From the NCBI RefSeq assembly GCF_000422905.1, contig NZ_AUGY01000089.1, forward strand, positions 1 through 33,647: a DNA stretch of 33,647 nt, written 5' to 3'. Source of the stretch: Paenibacillus alginolyticus DSM 5050 = NBRC 15375 (lineage in GTDB: Bacteria > Bacillota > Bacilli > Paenibacillales > NBRC-103111). How positions within the stretch are numbered: the first letter of the stretch is position 1; each line of letters opens with the position of its first letter. Below the pieces are notes generated by a model. The model saw only the letters and a list, made by a program, of their open reading frames with translations, did no database searches and had not been told where the DNA came from. A program made the position numbers and the translations under genes. This document shows, in pieces, positions 15,895-24,051 of this stretch.

Positions 15895-16200
15895 ATGAAA
15901 CCGATTGAAGTTGAAGGTCATCAGGTTATAAGTATCGAGGTCGCCCTGCCCAAAACAACACTTCTGGCCATCACAACCGATCACGGATATATCATGTGCG
16001 GAGCGCTTAATATTCGTTTGTTAAATGAGAAATTAAACGATCGCCGCATTGTGGCAGGACGCGCAACCGGGGTACGAACAATAGAGCAATTGCTGGATGC
16101 CCCACTCGATATGGTGACCACAGAGGCGGAATTACGCGGAATTTGCCCTGGGATGAAAGGAGCAGATGCGCTTTTAAAGATGGTAAACGAGGTTAGTTAA
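15895..16200 (+). CDS. DUF1805 protein (YunC family)
   Basis: A 101-residue protein of the DUF1805/YunC family: HQVISIEVALPKTTLLAITT, DHGYIMCGALNIRLLNEKLN and RRIVAGRATGVRTIEQLLDA are characteristic. It is small and soluble, with no known enzymatic role. The start at 15895 is the only in-frame ATG, but the nearest good ribosome binding site (AAAGGAG) is unusually far upstream (about 17 bases). CATATAGT at about 15855 resembles a sigma E/K-type -10 element. The dpaA gene follows after 36 bases in the same direction, so the two may be co-transcribed. Confidence 0.85.
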   Translation: MKPIEVEGHQVISIEVALPKTTLLAITTDHGYIMCGALNIRLLNEKLNDRRIVAGRATGVRTIEQLLDAPLDMVTTEAELRGICPGMKGADALLKMVNEVS

Positions 16201-16236
16201 TTTTAAATCCATACTTAAGGAAAGTAGGGGGATTTT

Positions 16237-17163
16237 TTGTTAACGGGTCTGCATATTGTTTTCCTTGGAGGCGATGCCCGACATCTTGAAATCATTCGGT
16301 CATTCACAGACCTGGATGCAAATGTTGTGGTAATCGGTTATGAAGATTTGCACGAACAACTTCTTGAAGTTCAGCATTCCAAGCTTACGAGGGAGGTGCT
16401 TCGCAATGCTGATGTATTGATATTACCGGTTGTCGGTACAGACGACCATGGCAGAGTAGAGTCTTCATTTTCATCTGAAACGTTATTGCTGAACAAGGAA
16501 TATATGTCTTCCTTGCCGAAACACGCAAAAGTCTGTACTGGCATAGCCAAGTCTTACTTGAGGAACCTTTGCGTGGAACTAGGAATAGATCTGATTGAAT
16601 TATTCAGCAGGGACGATGTTGCCATATACAATTCCATTCCCACTGCGGAAGGCGCCTTATTGATGGCCATTCAACATACGGACATTACCATACATGGTTC
16701 CTGTTGTATGGTGCTGGGTTTGGGGAGAATCGGTCTTACGCTAGCCGGAATGCTTCAGCGCCTGGGTGCACACGTCAAAGCGGGGGTGCAGAAACCGGAG
16801 CAGTTTGCACGTGCATGGGAGATGGGGATTGAGCCGTTTTATACGAAAGATTTGTACGATGAAGGCGTAAATGTGGATATTATTTTTAACACGGTTCCGG
16901 CGCAAATCCTTACTTCTCGTGTGTTGACCCGTATTCCGCATCACGCTATTATTATTGATTTGGCTTCCAAACCAGGTGGAACCGATTTTCGTTTTGCCGA
17001 AAAACGTGGAATCAAGGCCTTGTTGGCACCAAGTTTACCGGGATTGGTCGCGCCAAGAACGGCTGGACGTATATTGGCGAGAACGTTATGTCAATTGGTC
17101 CAGGACGAACGGAGTCAAGATCGTGAGCAAATGGATTCACTTGCTTCTTCTTCCGGGTTATGA
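16237..17163 (+). CDS. dpaA: dipicolinate synthase subunit A
   Basis: A 308-residue protein closely resembling DpaA (SpoVFA), one of two subunits that convert a lysine-pathway intermediate to dipicolinic acid in the mother cell during sporulation. Typical segments are FLGGDARHLEIIRSF at the N-terminus, FSRDDVAIYNSIPTAEGALL, AIQHTDITIHGS followed by the Rossmann loop VLGLGRIGLTLAG, and IIDLASKPGGTDF then KALLAPSLPGLVAPRTAGRI near the C-terminus. The start is a TTG at 16237 with GTAGGGGGA upstream. The partner dpaB (spoVFB) normally follows directly but is absent: a terminator comes 64 bases after the stop. The gene is otherwise undamaged. The C-terminus (DREQMDSLASSSGL) is slightly longer than that of Bacillus subtilis SpoVFA. 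Confidence 0.93.
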   Translation: MLTGLHIVFLGGDARHLEIIRSFTDLDANVVVIGYEDLHEQLLEVQHSKLTREVLRNADVLILPVVGTDDHGRVESSFSSETLLLNKEYMSSLPKHAKVCTGIAKSYLRNLCVELGIDLIELFSRDDVAIYNSIPTAEGALLMAIQHTDITIHGSCCMVLGLGRIGLTLAGMLQRLGAHVKAGVQKPEQFARAWEMGIEPFYTKDLYDEGVNVDIIFNTVPAQILTSRVLTRIPHHAIIIDLASKPGGTDFRFAEKRGIKALLAPSLPGLVAPRTAGRILARTLCQLVQDERSQDREQMDSLASSSGL

Positions 17164-17226
17164 GATCGCGAACGCTGTAAAACGAATTATTTAGAGAGGC
17201 GTCATTACTTGTTTATACTTCATAGA

Positions 17227-17256
17227 GAGGCCGGCAAAAGCCGGCCTCCGTCTATT
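17227..17256 (+). terminator. intrinsic terminator after dpaA
   Basis: GAGGCCGGC (17227-17235) pairs with GCCGGCCTC (17240-17248) around AAAA. The T-tail is poor (CGTCTATTT), but the stem is perfect and lies just behind dpaA. Confidence 0.75.
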
Positions 17257-17330
17257 TCCGTAAGAATCGGATAATGAAGCGCGTGGTGGATCGGCTCTTT
17301 CGTAGATCAGAAGTCGGTTTCCAAGGCTAG

Positions 17331-17558
17331 AGTTCGAGGAACCTCCAAGTTAAGCTGGTCTCAGTAACCCACGCAGAAGAATTCCCTGAACACTCGGCAT
17401 TACAATCGATCGTAGGGCAAGTATTGCAGGATAAAAAGAATTACTCGGGAGTACTCGTGCAAGAGAGGTTAGATGGCAAAGTGCGATCCATGAATGATCA
17501 CCGGGACGAGACAAATAGGCTACCAGAAAAAGTAAGTCAGGCAGCCTATTTGCTCTAA
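17331..17558 (+). other. open frame without start codon, possible gene remnant
   Basis: A 75-codon open stretch begins after a TAG and has no ATG, GTG or TTG near its front. It reads SSRNLQVKLVSVTHAEEFPE, then HSALQSIVGQVLQDKKNYSG and VLVQERLDGKVRSMNDHRDE, a plausible soluble-protein composition. It is not recognised. It may be the tail of a gene deleted when the conjugation module came to lie here. Confidence 0.25.
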
Positions 17559-17723
17559 ATACAAGGAGGGGACTGTACCCCACCATTAGTATATATACCG
17601 TGGAGGTTGTATAAGTACAATTATCGAGTTGGAACGAGGTCCGATCAGTGCTGAAAGATAAAAATTCTTCGAGGTAAACTTTATCAAATATCGTCCAAAA
17701 TAGCTAAATAAGGTATATTTTTA

Positions 17724-19341
17724 TTATACCTGATCGGCTTTCGGTTGGCTGTACGGGTCGCCTAGACGGGTCAGCGCCAATTGGACGGCTTCACTGCCCA
17801 GTTTTGCCTTCAGGCCAATGCTATTGAACCAATTCCAGCTACCACGTCGTCAAGTCACTAACCATATCCTTGCCAAGTATTGCAAGCATCTGCGGGCGGA
17901 ACTCTGCGGACAGCAATTCCTTCATCAAATCCATTTGTTCGTTTGTAAAATGGTATGCCTCTGCTTGTTGCTCCGCTTTTCTGCCATTCACGGTAATATG
18001 TAAAATGCGCTCATAGCTTGTCGTCGTCTCCTCGCTGGAGCTTCCGTCCTCATGCTGCACCGTAACTGTTTCCGTATGTTCAATCGTTTCAACATGGGAT
18101 TCCAACTGATTCATCTCCCAGAACACCTCATGGAGGATACCGATTCTTGTTGAATCAAGCGTAACTACATCCATTCCGTTTTCTGTATCCATGACCGTCT
18201 TCACCGCAAATACGGCTATAATGTCCGCCCAATTATCGATTCGCGTGTTATCTGCACTATCAGTATAATGGATCTCCACTCGGTCTACGTTTCCAGCGGA
18301 TTTCTGTATTTCTTCCAGCTTTGCCTCAAATTCAGCGTCCATCTCTTGAACGATTTGAGAAAGCGGCTTTACATCAGCATCCGTATTTTCGCCGGATACG
18401 AAAATACCAAATGGAGAGGAAATAACGGCGGCTATCGCCATTACTATGCACAGCAATACGATCACTGAACTACTGATCCCCAAAAGCGCCGCCAATCCTT
18501 TGACAAGCATCGCGGCGGCTCTTACAACCATTTTAATAATGCGAAGATTCAATCTCGCGGCAGCTTGTGCCCTTTGAAGAGTGCGGCGAGTTGCCATCGC
18601 CATTTGCGCAGCCCGCTTGGCTGTCTCGACGGCGTTCATTTTCAGTTCCGCGCGATCAACCTTTTGAGCCTGTCCTAGCCGCTGCCCCGTTTTAATATAT
18701 GGAGACAATATTTTGAATGTTCGTTCTTTCCTCTTGATCGTTTGACCTGCAATTTCAGACACGAGCGCATTTCGACGAGGCGCACGTACATTTGCTGTAT
18801 GCGATGGCGCATCGGCGCGCGTCTTTTTCCCGGCTGGTTTAACTACTTGTTTCGGAGCCGGGCTGGGAATCCTGTCTTTGCGAGAACGATGCGAAAGCCG
18901 GGCATTGGCCCGGCTCCGTATGAAGCGTTGTTTTCCTGATTGTTGATCTGAACGCAAGAGATATCTGCCATCAATCGGCTTACGAAGACGAAGCCTGCGA
19001 GCTTGACGTGATGTAGGCGTAACCGAAGGCTCAGGCTTCGTTTCAACGGGTTTGTTTCCTGGGACAGTATTTCCATTCGGTAATGTCTGCTTTTTAAGAA
19101 TGTGTCGAATCAATCTGCTGCTGACACGCATGCTCATTCCCATTTGAGTTCGCACCATTTTCTTCATGGTCGATTCGGAGCGGTGCTGTGCATATGCTGC
19201 GGGAGTTTGACCATGCGCTTTGTCATGTTCTGTCTGCCGCTCAACGCGAGGCCTTAAACGATTCACGCGCTTCATCGCTTTGGGGAGCTTGTCCAACTGT
19301 TTGATGTCCCTTACCACAGTTCTCATTTTGATTTTCTTCAT
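17724..19341 (-). pseudogene. CD1108-type conjugation cell-wall hydrolase, NlpC/P60 domain lost
   Basis: The main frame (17839-19341, 500 codons) has a long basic N-terminal region (MKKIKMRTVVRDIKQLDKLP, many Arg and Lys). A membrane anchor follows in the middle (SSSVIVLLCIVMAIAAVISS), then an extracellular segment (VQEMDAEFEAKLEEIQKSAG). This is the layout of the large CD1108-family proteins of conjugative elements, whose C-terminal domain opens the cell wall for the transfer channel. The frame stops at LGKDMVSDLTTW. In the next frame the sequence goes on as SWNWFNSIGLKAKLGSEAVQ and LALTRLGDPYSQ, the beginning of an NlpC/P60 domain. It then ends at 17724, before the catalytic cysteine. A frameshift plus a deletion has therefore removed the enzymatic domain. 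This is the last gene of the module as transcribed. Confidence 0.75.
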
Positions 19342-19373
19342 TATCCGATTCCACTCCCGTCACAAGCGGCCAT

Positions 19374-19781
19374 TTAGCGAATTTGCTCCGTCCGCCGTTT
19401 GAAAATCTGATCATGACTGCGGCAAAATTCCGGATACCGAAGGTAGATCGCTTCAAAAAAATAAGGGGCGTAACCGCATGCAAACAACTCGTTAGGAGCG
19501 GAATAGCGTTCCGCGCCTTCTTCCGTCCAGCCGTTCCACAGATTAAAGGCAAGTCGGCTCACGCGAATGGAACTGCTCGTTTGCCAAGAGGCCGCGAGCC
19601 CTTCGGGCTTAATGCCTCCATGAGAAAAATCGAACAAATCGCGGATATGCTTGCGGGTTTCTTGGGAAATTCCAAGCGTATAGAAAAGTGCCCGGTGGTA
19701 GCTGTCGCTGTTTTTCCTTTCATACAACATCTGATAGTAAAAGCCTTCGTGCTCTGCATCGTAATATCGACCAGGATTCAT
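19374..19781 (-). CDS. DUF6075-family protein of conjugative elements
   Basis: A 135-residue protein: DSYHRALFYTLGISQETRKH, IRDLFDFSHGGIKPEGLAAS, SSSIRVSRLAFNLWNGWTEE and FACGYAPYFFEAIYLRYPEF match the DUF6075 family, found mostly on integrative and conjugative elements of Bacillota. Function unknown. GGGAGG stands about nine bases before the ATG. It is 32 bases upstream of the CD1108-type gene and probably co-transcribed with it. Confidence 0.85.
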   Translation of the reverse strand: MNPGRYYDAEHEGFYYQMLYERKNSDSYHRALFYTLGISQETRKHIRDLFDFSHGGIKPEGLAASWQTSSSIRVSRLAFNLWNGWTEEGAERYSAPNELFACGYAPYFFEAIYLRYPEFCRSHDQIFKRRTEQIR

Positions 19782-19906
19782 CCTTACATGCCTCCCTCAT
19801 GAAAAATGAGCGGCTGGCAACAACCAAACCAGCCGCCGTCGTAACAAGTTCCTCTACCTATCAGTTCACTTTAGCAGCAAAATCGGACCCTCGAACGAAC
19901 CGAGAT

Positions 19907-20326
19907 TCACATATTTTTGAGAATGCGCTCCATTTGCTTCAAGCCACGCTCAATCGACTTGCGAACCGCCCGCTCATTAACCTGCTCTGCCTCGGCAATC
20001 GCCACTTTGCTCATGCCCAAGAAGAAGTGGGCATAGATGCGCCTAAACGATTTTTCCGGCAACTCACACATGGCTGCATAAAGCTGTTGATTTGTAAGCT
20101 TACGCTCGTAATTTTCTTCCGGGGAAATCGAAAAGAAAAGCGCATCATGCTCGATCCCGTCGTTCCGATCCAACGAGTAGTACGCCCGATGGCGATACGT
20201 GCGCAGTCTATATGCGTTATCCTTCAAATCAAAACGGCGGATTTCCTGCGCCACTTCTTCATCGAGATCGACCCACACGTCCGTTTTCAAAAAGGGATAC
20301 ATGTCCCGTAAATTCATTCGTTTCAT
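19907..20326 (-). CDS. sigma-70-like regulatory protein of the element
   Basis: A protein of about 139 residues whose C-terminal half looks like sigma-70 region 4: LYAAMCELPEKSFRRIYAHF followed by the helix-turn-helix FLGMSKVAIAEAEQVNERAV and RKSIERGLKQMERIL. The N-terminal half (MNLRDMYPFLKTDVWVDLDE) is specific to small sigma-like proteins of conjugative elements. It probably binds DNA and controls transfer or excision genes, though true sigma activity is not shown. The ATG at 20326 has GGAGGG eight bases upstream. It lies behind a terminator at 20.45 kb, so it needs its own promoter. Confidence 0.85.
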   Translation of the reverse strand: MKRMNLRDMYPFLKTDVWVDLDEEVAQEIRRFDLKDNAYRLRTYRHRAYYSLDRNDGIEHDALFFSISPEENYERKLTNQQLYAAMCELPEKSFRRIYAHFFLGMSKVAIAEAEQVNERAVRKSIERGLKQMERILKNM

Positions 20327-20428
20327 TCTCGTCCCTCCGTTCTGGTTTGTTGGCAAACCAAAACAGAGGGAGGAGAGCGGCAGCCGACGCTACTTAACAA
20401 ACGCTGGCGTATAGCTTTATGAAATGCA

Positions 20429-20476
20429 AAAAAGACTTTGCCGCAGCGCAAACCAGCGCTCAATCGCGGCAAAGTC
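20429..20476 (-). terminator. intrinsic terminator of the riboswitch-led transcript
   Basis: GACTTTGCCGC (20434-20444) pairs perfectly with GCGGCAAAGTC (20466-20476). On the minus strand the stem is followed by TTTTTTG. It lies 11 bases after the stop of the small frame at 20487-20603. Confidence 0.85.
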
Positions 20477-20486
20477 CCAAAGTGAA

Positions 20487-20603
20487 TTACATTGATTGAT
20501 TCGTAGACAAACCCGTAGACAGCTCATCAAAAGCTTGCATTCGGCTATTGCATGCGACAAAGGATACTGCATACCAATGCCCCTCCTCACATGGCAACAC
20601 CAT
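20487..20603 (-). CDS. possible micro-protein under riboswitch control
   Basis: A 38-codon frame: MVLPCEEGHWYAVSFVACNS, then RMQAFDELSTGLSTNQSM. It is the best candidate between the riboswitch terminator and the next terminator because its stop lies 11 bases before the second hairpin, a natural gene end. The start is uncertain: no good ribosome binding site precedes the ATG at 20603, and GTG or TTG one or two codons later are possible. Two even shorter frames lie between it and the riboswitch (one beginning MSFENDEELLIQRIW, one beginning MTTPTTRQVDFSSRDGVAM). None is recognised. Confidence 0.3.
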   Translation of the reverse strand: MVLPCEEGHWYAVSFVACNSRMQAFDELSTGLSTNQSM

Positions 20604-20802
20604 CTCGTGAGGAAAAGTCTACTTGTCTGGTTGTCGGTGTTGTCATTCGTTGGTTAGTTGTTAGCTCAAATCAAGCGCTCCTTTGCTTTCGGGTTTTGCT
20701 GTGTTCATCTTTTCGCCACTTGAAGCGTCCATGACCACAAATTCCATATTCGTTGAATTAGAAGCTCTTCATCGTTCTCAAAACTCATCCCCGGTGAACG
20801 AC

Positions 20803-20833
20803 AAAAAGGACACCGCCTATATCGGCAGTGTCC
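20803..20833 (-). terminator. terminator hairpin of the riboswitch expression platform
   Basis: On the minus strand GGACAC followed by TGCC pairs with GGC and GTGTCC, and the stem ends in TTTTTG. It starts only 15 bases behind the riboswitch aptamer. Part of its loop side (ATAGG) can pair with CCTAT just after the aptamer, a possible antiterminator. Confidence 0.8.
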
Positions 20834-20847
20834 AATTGCTGTCGATA

Positions 20848-20924
20848 GGGCAACCCGGCGATCATCGCATTAATATGCATTAGACCCGTGGCTTTGCGTC
20901 CCTGTCTTTCGAGCAGGTTTGCCA
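20848..20924 (-). promoter_or_regulatory. class I cyclic-di-GMP riboswitch (GEMM-I)
   Basis: The minus strand carries the conserved core of this riboswitch in the right order. GGCAAACC comes first, then a short hairpin capped by GAAA, then GGGACGCAAAGCC, then ACGGGTCTA, a variable hairpin arm, and GATCGCCGGGTTGCC at the end. P1 forms from GGCAA (20919-20923) and TTGCC (20849-20853). The GAAA tetraloop can dock in its receptor as in known structures. A terminator follows at once, so ligand binding most likely changes readthrough. Downstream there is no long gene before the next terminator, only micro-ORFs. Recognition is by eye; a covariance-model search would settle it. Confidence 0.88.
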
Positions 20925-21341
20925 TTTTTCCTAATTGTTCGACTGCATCTGTCTACTTCTACTCCTTTTAAGTCGCAACGTCTACAGTATGTTACCTATC
21001 GTTGCTATCACTGCTCTGAAATATCGCTCTTTAATCCCCCCCTTTGTCGAACAATTGCAAAATTCTAGATGCTACATTGCATACAATTCGACACATAGTG
21101 CCGATTTCCCTCTATTTCCCATGATTTCCACGGGAGAAAGTACCCAAATACCGACTCGTGGTTTAGTCTTAAAAGCGGTAAGTAACAACCTTATTATGAA
21201 GACCCTAGTTCACCGATCCCGGTAAATAAGGACTAGGCGAAAACCAAATATCGTCATGGAATTTTTGACCCGAATCACATCAGGTCTTTCAAAAGGGAAT
21301 TTTGTTAATTATTTCGAAACGCAAGCCCGCGGCTACATTTA
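20925..21341. other. leader region upstream of the riboswitch, no gene seen
   Basis: About 400 bases between the virB4 stop and the riboswitch aptamer on the minus strand. Short frames exist but none looks real. A promoter for the riboswitch transcript should lie here, but no clear -35/-10 pair was identified. Confidence 0.4.
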
Positions 21342-23669
21342 CTATAGCTCCCCAAGCTTCGTCGTCATTAGCCGATACAGCTTCGTGTTACGCGGGAACT
21401 TGTCGGTGAACGGCACGAGGGAGCTACCCACCTTCATCAACCCGTTACCGGCATCGACGTTCGTGATGTAGGAAAGCTGCAAGTCCGAAATGTTCAATAG
21501 CTCCGCAAGCTCCATCCGGTCGGTGCTGGCCTGATTCAGCATGACGATGAACTCGCTGTTCGCCAGCATTGTGCGGGCGGTGTGGCTTTGCAGCAGATCG
21601 TCAACGTTCTGCGTAATGCCCGTACAAAAAGCGCCATACTTTCGGACGCGCTTCCAGAGCGTGAACAGAAAGTTGGCGCTATATTCGTGCTGGAACAGCA
21701 GATAGATTTCGTCGATGAAGATGAAGGTATTCTTGCCCCTCGCCCGATTTTGCGTAATCCGGTTCAGGATGTTATCCAGTACGACCAGCATGCCGATGGG
21801 CAGCAGTTGTTTGCCCAAGTCGAGAATGTCGTAGCAGATCAGTCGGTTATGAACATTGACGTTGGTTAGCTGAGCGAACGTATTCAGACTGCCGGATGTG
21901 AACAGTTCAATCGCCAGCGCGATGTCGTGCGCTTCCGGCTCCGCTTGTTTGAGCATTTCCGCGCGGAAGTCCTGCAATGTCGGCGGCTCGCCTTTGTAGT
22001 TGCTCTGCAAATATTTGCGGTACACGCTGGCGGTGCAGCGGTCGATGAGCGATTTTTCTTTCGCGCCAAGCTGATGTCCGCCGATCAACTGCTCGCATAG
22101 CGAGAGGACGAATTCCGACTTCAAAATAATCGGATTCGCGCCGTCGCCGTAGTCGCGGTTCATGTCCATCGCATTGATATGATTAGGCGACGTGGCAGAG
22201 ATGTGAATCGTCTCGCCGCCCAGCGCGTTCACCAACGCGGAATATTCGCGTTCTGGATCGATCAGAATGATGTCGTCGTCGCTCGCCAGTATCTGGTTGA
22301 CGATTTCCCGTTTGGCGGTGAAGCTTTTGCCGGAACCGGATACGCCGAGAATGAAGCTATTGCCGTTCAGCAGTTGCTTGCGATTGGCGACGATCATGTT
22401 TTTGCTAATAACGTTTTGACCATAGTAAATGCCGCCCGGTTGCATGATTTCCTGCGCTCGGAACGGGATGAACACAGCCGTGCTTTCGGTTGTGAGCGTC
22501 CGCAAAGCATGCACTTTCCGCAAACCATAAGGCAGTGCGGTGTTCAGCCCATCCATTTGCTGGTACGTCAGCGTGGCTAACTGGCACAAATGCTTGCGGG
22601 CGGTGGTCAATAGAGCCTCCGTATCACTATCCAGTTGTTCTTTGCTTTCGGCGACATGCACCATTGTGAGCAATCCAAACATCATCCGCTGGTCGCGGGT
22701 AGTCAGGTCGCTTAGGAACTCCTTACTCTCCTTGCGCTGCTGCTCCATGTCGTAAGGAACGACGGCGGAGAAATTGTTGTTGCGATTTTGTCGCCGCTGC
22801 CAATTCGTAATGTTCGTATCCACGCCGAGCAGCCGGTTTTCCACCTCGCGGACGGCTTCGTCGGTCGGAATCGGGATGACATCGAGCGAGAGCAGCAAGT
22901 TGCGGTTCAAGTCGCAAAGCTCCGCCACCATGCTGTCCTTGATGTAGCTCGCGTATTCCCGCAAGAAGATGACGCGCCCATAATAGTTCCCCATCCGGAA
23001 ATGATCGCTCGCAAACTCGAACGTGTCCGGGCAAATGTAGTCTTTGAAGTGATGCCCTTTGCGCATCGTTTCCAGCAGATCAAATCGAAAATTCGCTTCC
23101 TCGCTAATCCTAAAAAAGTCATGGAGAATGCGCAGGCGGTCAGTGGCATCGAGTTCTGTACATTTGGAGCCAAGACGAGAGAAGTGCGCCATCAACTCTG
23201 TGCCGACCCTTGCGAAATAATTGCGGGCTTCGTCCACGTTCTTTTTCACGACGGAAATGGTGATGTATTTCTCCTGAATCGTGCCGTTCGCGCCCGTCGC
23301 TTTGCCAAGCAACATATCGTTATATTCCCGCCGATACATATCCAACTCGTCCTCGCGAAGCGGAATGAGAATGGAGCTTTCCACGTCCGCCTGATTGAGC
23401 CTCCGATTATGAATCGTGATCTTCGTTGTTGCGCCGCTGTCGAACGAATTGAGCAGATCGGAGTAGGAGAGGAACATGGTTTCCTTGTCTTCCTTGGACG
23501 CAACGGCGTAGTTGATGTCCTCGAATCGAAACGACTTGGAAAATTTGTTGCCGACAGCAAAAATCCCGTCCGGCCAAATGGCGCGGATCGGGATCGCTTG
23601 TTGAACGCTTTTCGGGATGACGAACGGTTCCTTGTCCTGCTTGATCGTGCGCCTGAGCGTCTTAATCAT
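21342..23669 (-). CDS. virB4: VirB4-type conjugation ATPase
   Basis: A 775-residue VirB4/TraE-like ATPase that powers assembly and function of the type IV secretion channel at the membrane. The C-terminal half holds Walker A at residues 442-449 (FILGVSGSGKSF), DIILIDPEREY, and Walker B at about 650-654 (TFIFIDEIYLLFQ), followed by the ITQNVDDLL motif. The N-terminal half matches the VirB4 helper domain. Length is normal and there is no damage. Its start overlaps the end of the prgI gene by eight bases, so translation is coupled. It lacks an obvious transmembrane segment of its own and should be anchored through PrgI and VirB6-like partners. Confidence 0.95.
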   Translation of the reverse strand: MIKTLRRTIKQDKEPFVIPKSVQQAIPIRAIWPDGIFAVGNKFSKSFRFEDINYAVASKEDKETMFLSYSDLLNSFDSGATTKITIHNRRLNQADVESSILIPLREDELDMYRREYNDMLLGKATGANGTIQEKYITISVVKKNVDEARNYFARVGTELMAHFSRLGSKCTELDATDRLRILHDFFRISEEANFRFDLLETMRKGHHFKDYICPDTFEFASDHFRMGNYYGRVIFLREYASYIKDSMVAELCDLNRNLLLSLDVIPIPTDEAVREVENRLLGVDTNITNWQRRQNRNNNFSAVVPYDMEQQRKESKEFLSDLTTRDQRMMFGLLTMVHVAESKEQLDSDTEALLTTARKHLCQLATLTYQQMDGLNTALPYGLRKVHALRTLTTESTAVFIPFRAQEIMQPGGIYYGQNVISKNMIVANRKQLLNGNSFILGVSGSGKSFTAKREIVNQILASDDDIILIDPEREYSALVNALGGETIHISATSPNHINAMDMNRDYGDGANPIILKSEFVLSLCEQLIGGHQLGAKEKSLIDRCTASVYRKYLQSNYKGEPPTLQDFRAEMLKQAEPEAHDIALAIELFTSGSLNTFAQLTNVNVHNRLICYDILDLGKQLLPIGMLVVLDNILNRITQNRARGKNTFIFIDEIYLLFQHEYSANFLFTLWKRVRKYGAFCTGITQNVDDLLQSHTARTMLANSEFIVMLNQASTDRMELAELLNISDLQLSYITNVDAGNGLMKVGSSLVPFTDKFPRNTKLYRLMTTKLGEL

Positions 23670-24033
23670 TGCGCTTCATCCTTTCTTGCCCGCGCTGGTG
23701 GATACCGCTTCGAAGCGCTTCGTAATAGATGTTCGTCGAGCGGAAGACCAAGCGTCTTGGCATAAGGAATTCCGATTTTACATACGCCCACAGCAGTTGC
23801 TCAGCGGTCATGCCGTGGTACTTGATGAAACCGAGCGCGGCGCAGGGCGCTGCCCCCAAAATGCACATCCAACTGAGCGTTTCCAATCCGAAGTGACTGC
23901 GCAGTCCAAAATAAAGCCCAATTGCCGCGACGACCGCCAACGCAGAAAAAAAGAACTGCCGCAAGGACAGTCCAAAGTACAAGCTTTCCGTATAATCCCG
24001 GATTTCCCGGTTGATTTTCACTTCCACTTTCAT
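23662..24033 (-). CDS. prgI: PrgI-family membrane protein (VirB3-like)
   Basis: A 123-residue protein with the PrgI pattern: a short cytosolic start (MKVEVKINREIRDYTESLYF), the GLSLRQFFFSALAVVAAIGL membrane hairpin, a second membrane segment (CILGAAPCAALGFIKYHGM) and a soluble C-terminus. PrgI proteins are the VirB3 counterpart in Gram-positive type IV secretion systems and sit next to VirB4, as here. AGGAGGGATGAAAG precedes the start. The gene overlaps virB4 by eight bases. Confidence 0.9.
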   Translation of the reverse strand: MKVEVKINREIRDYTESLYFGLSLRQFFFSALAVVAAIGLYFGLRSHFGLETLSWMCILGAAPCAALGFIKYHGMTAEQLLWAYVKSEFLMPRRLVFRSTNIYYEALRSGIHQRGQERMKRND

Positions 24034-24051
24034 CCCTCCTGGATGAGCAAT

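Noticed and set aside
22788..23765. 325-codon plus-strand frame
   Set aside because: It is a shadow of virB4 and prgI on the other strand and shows no domain.
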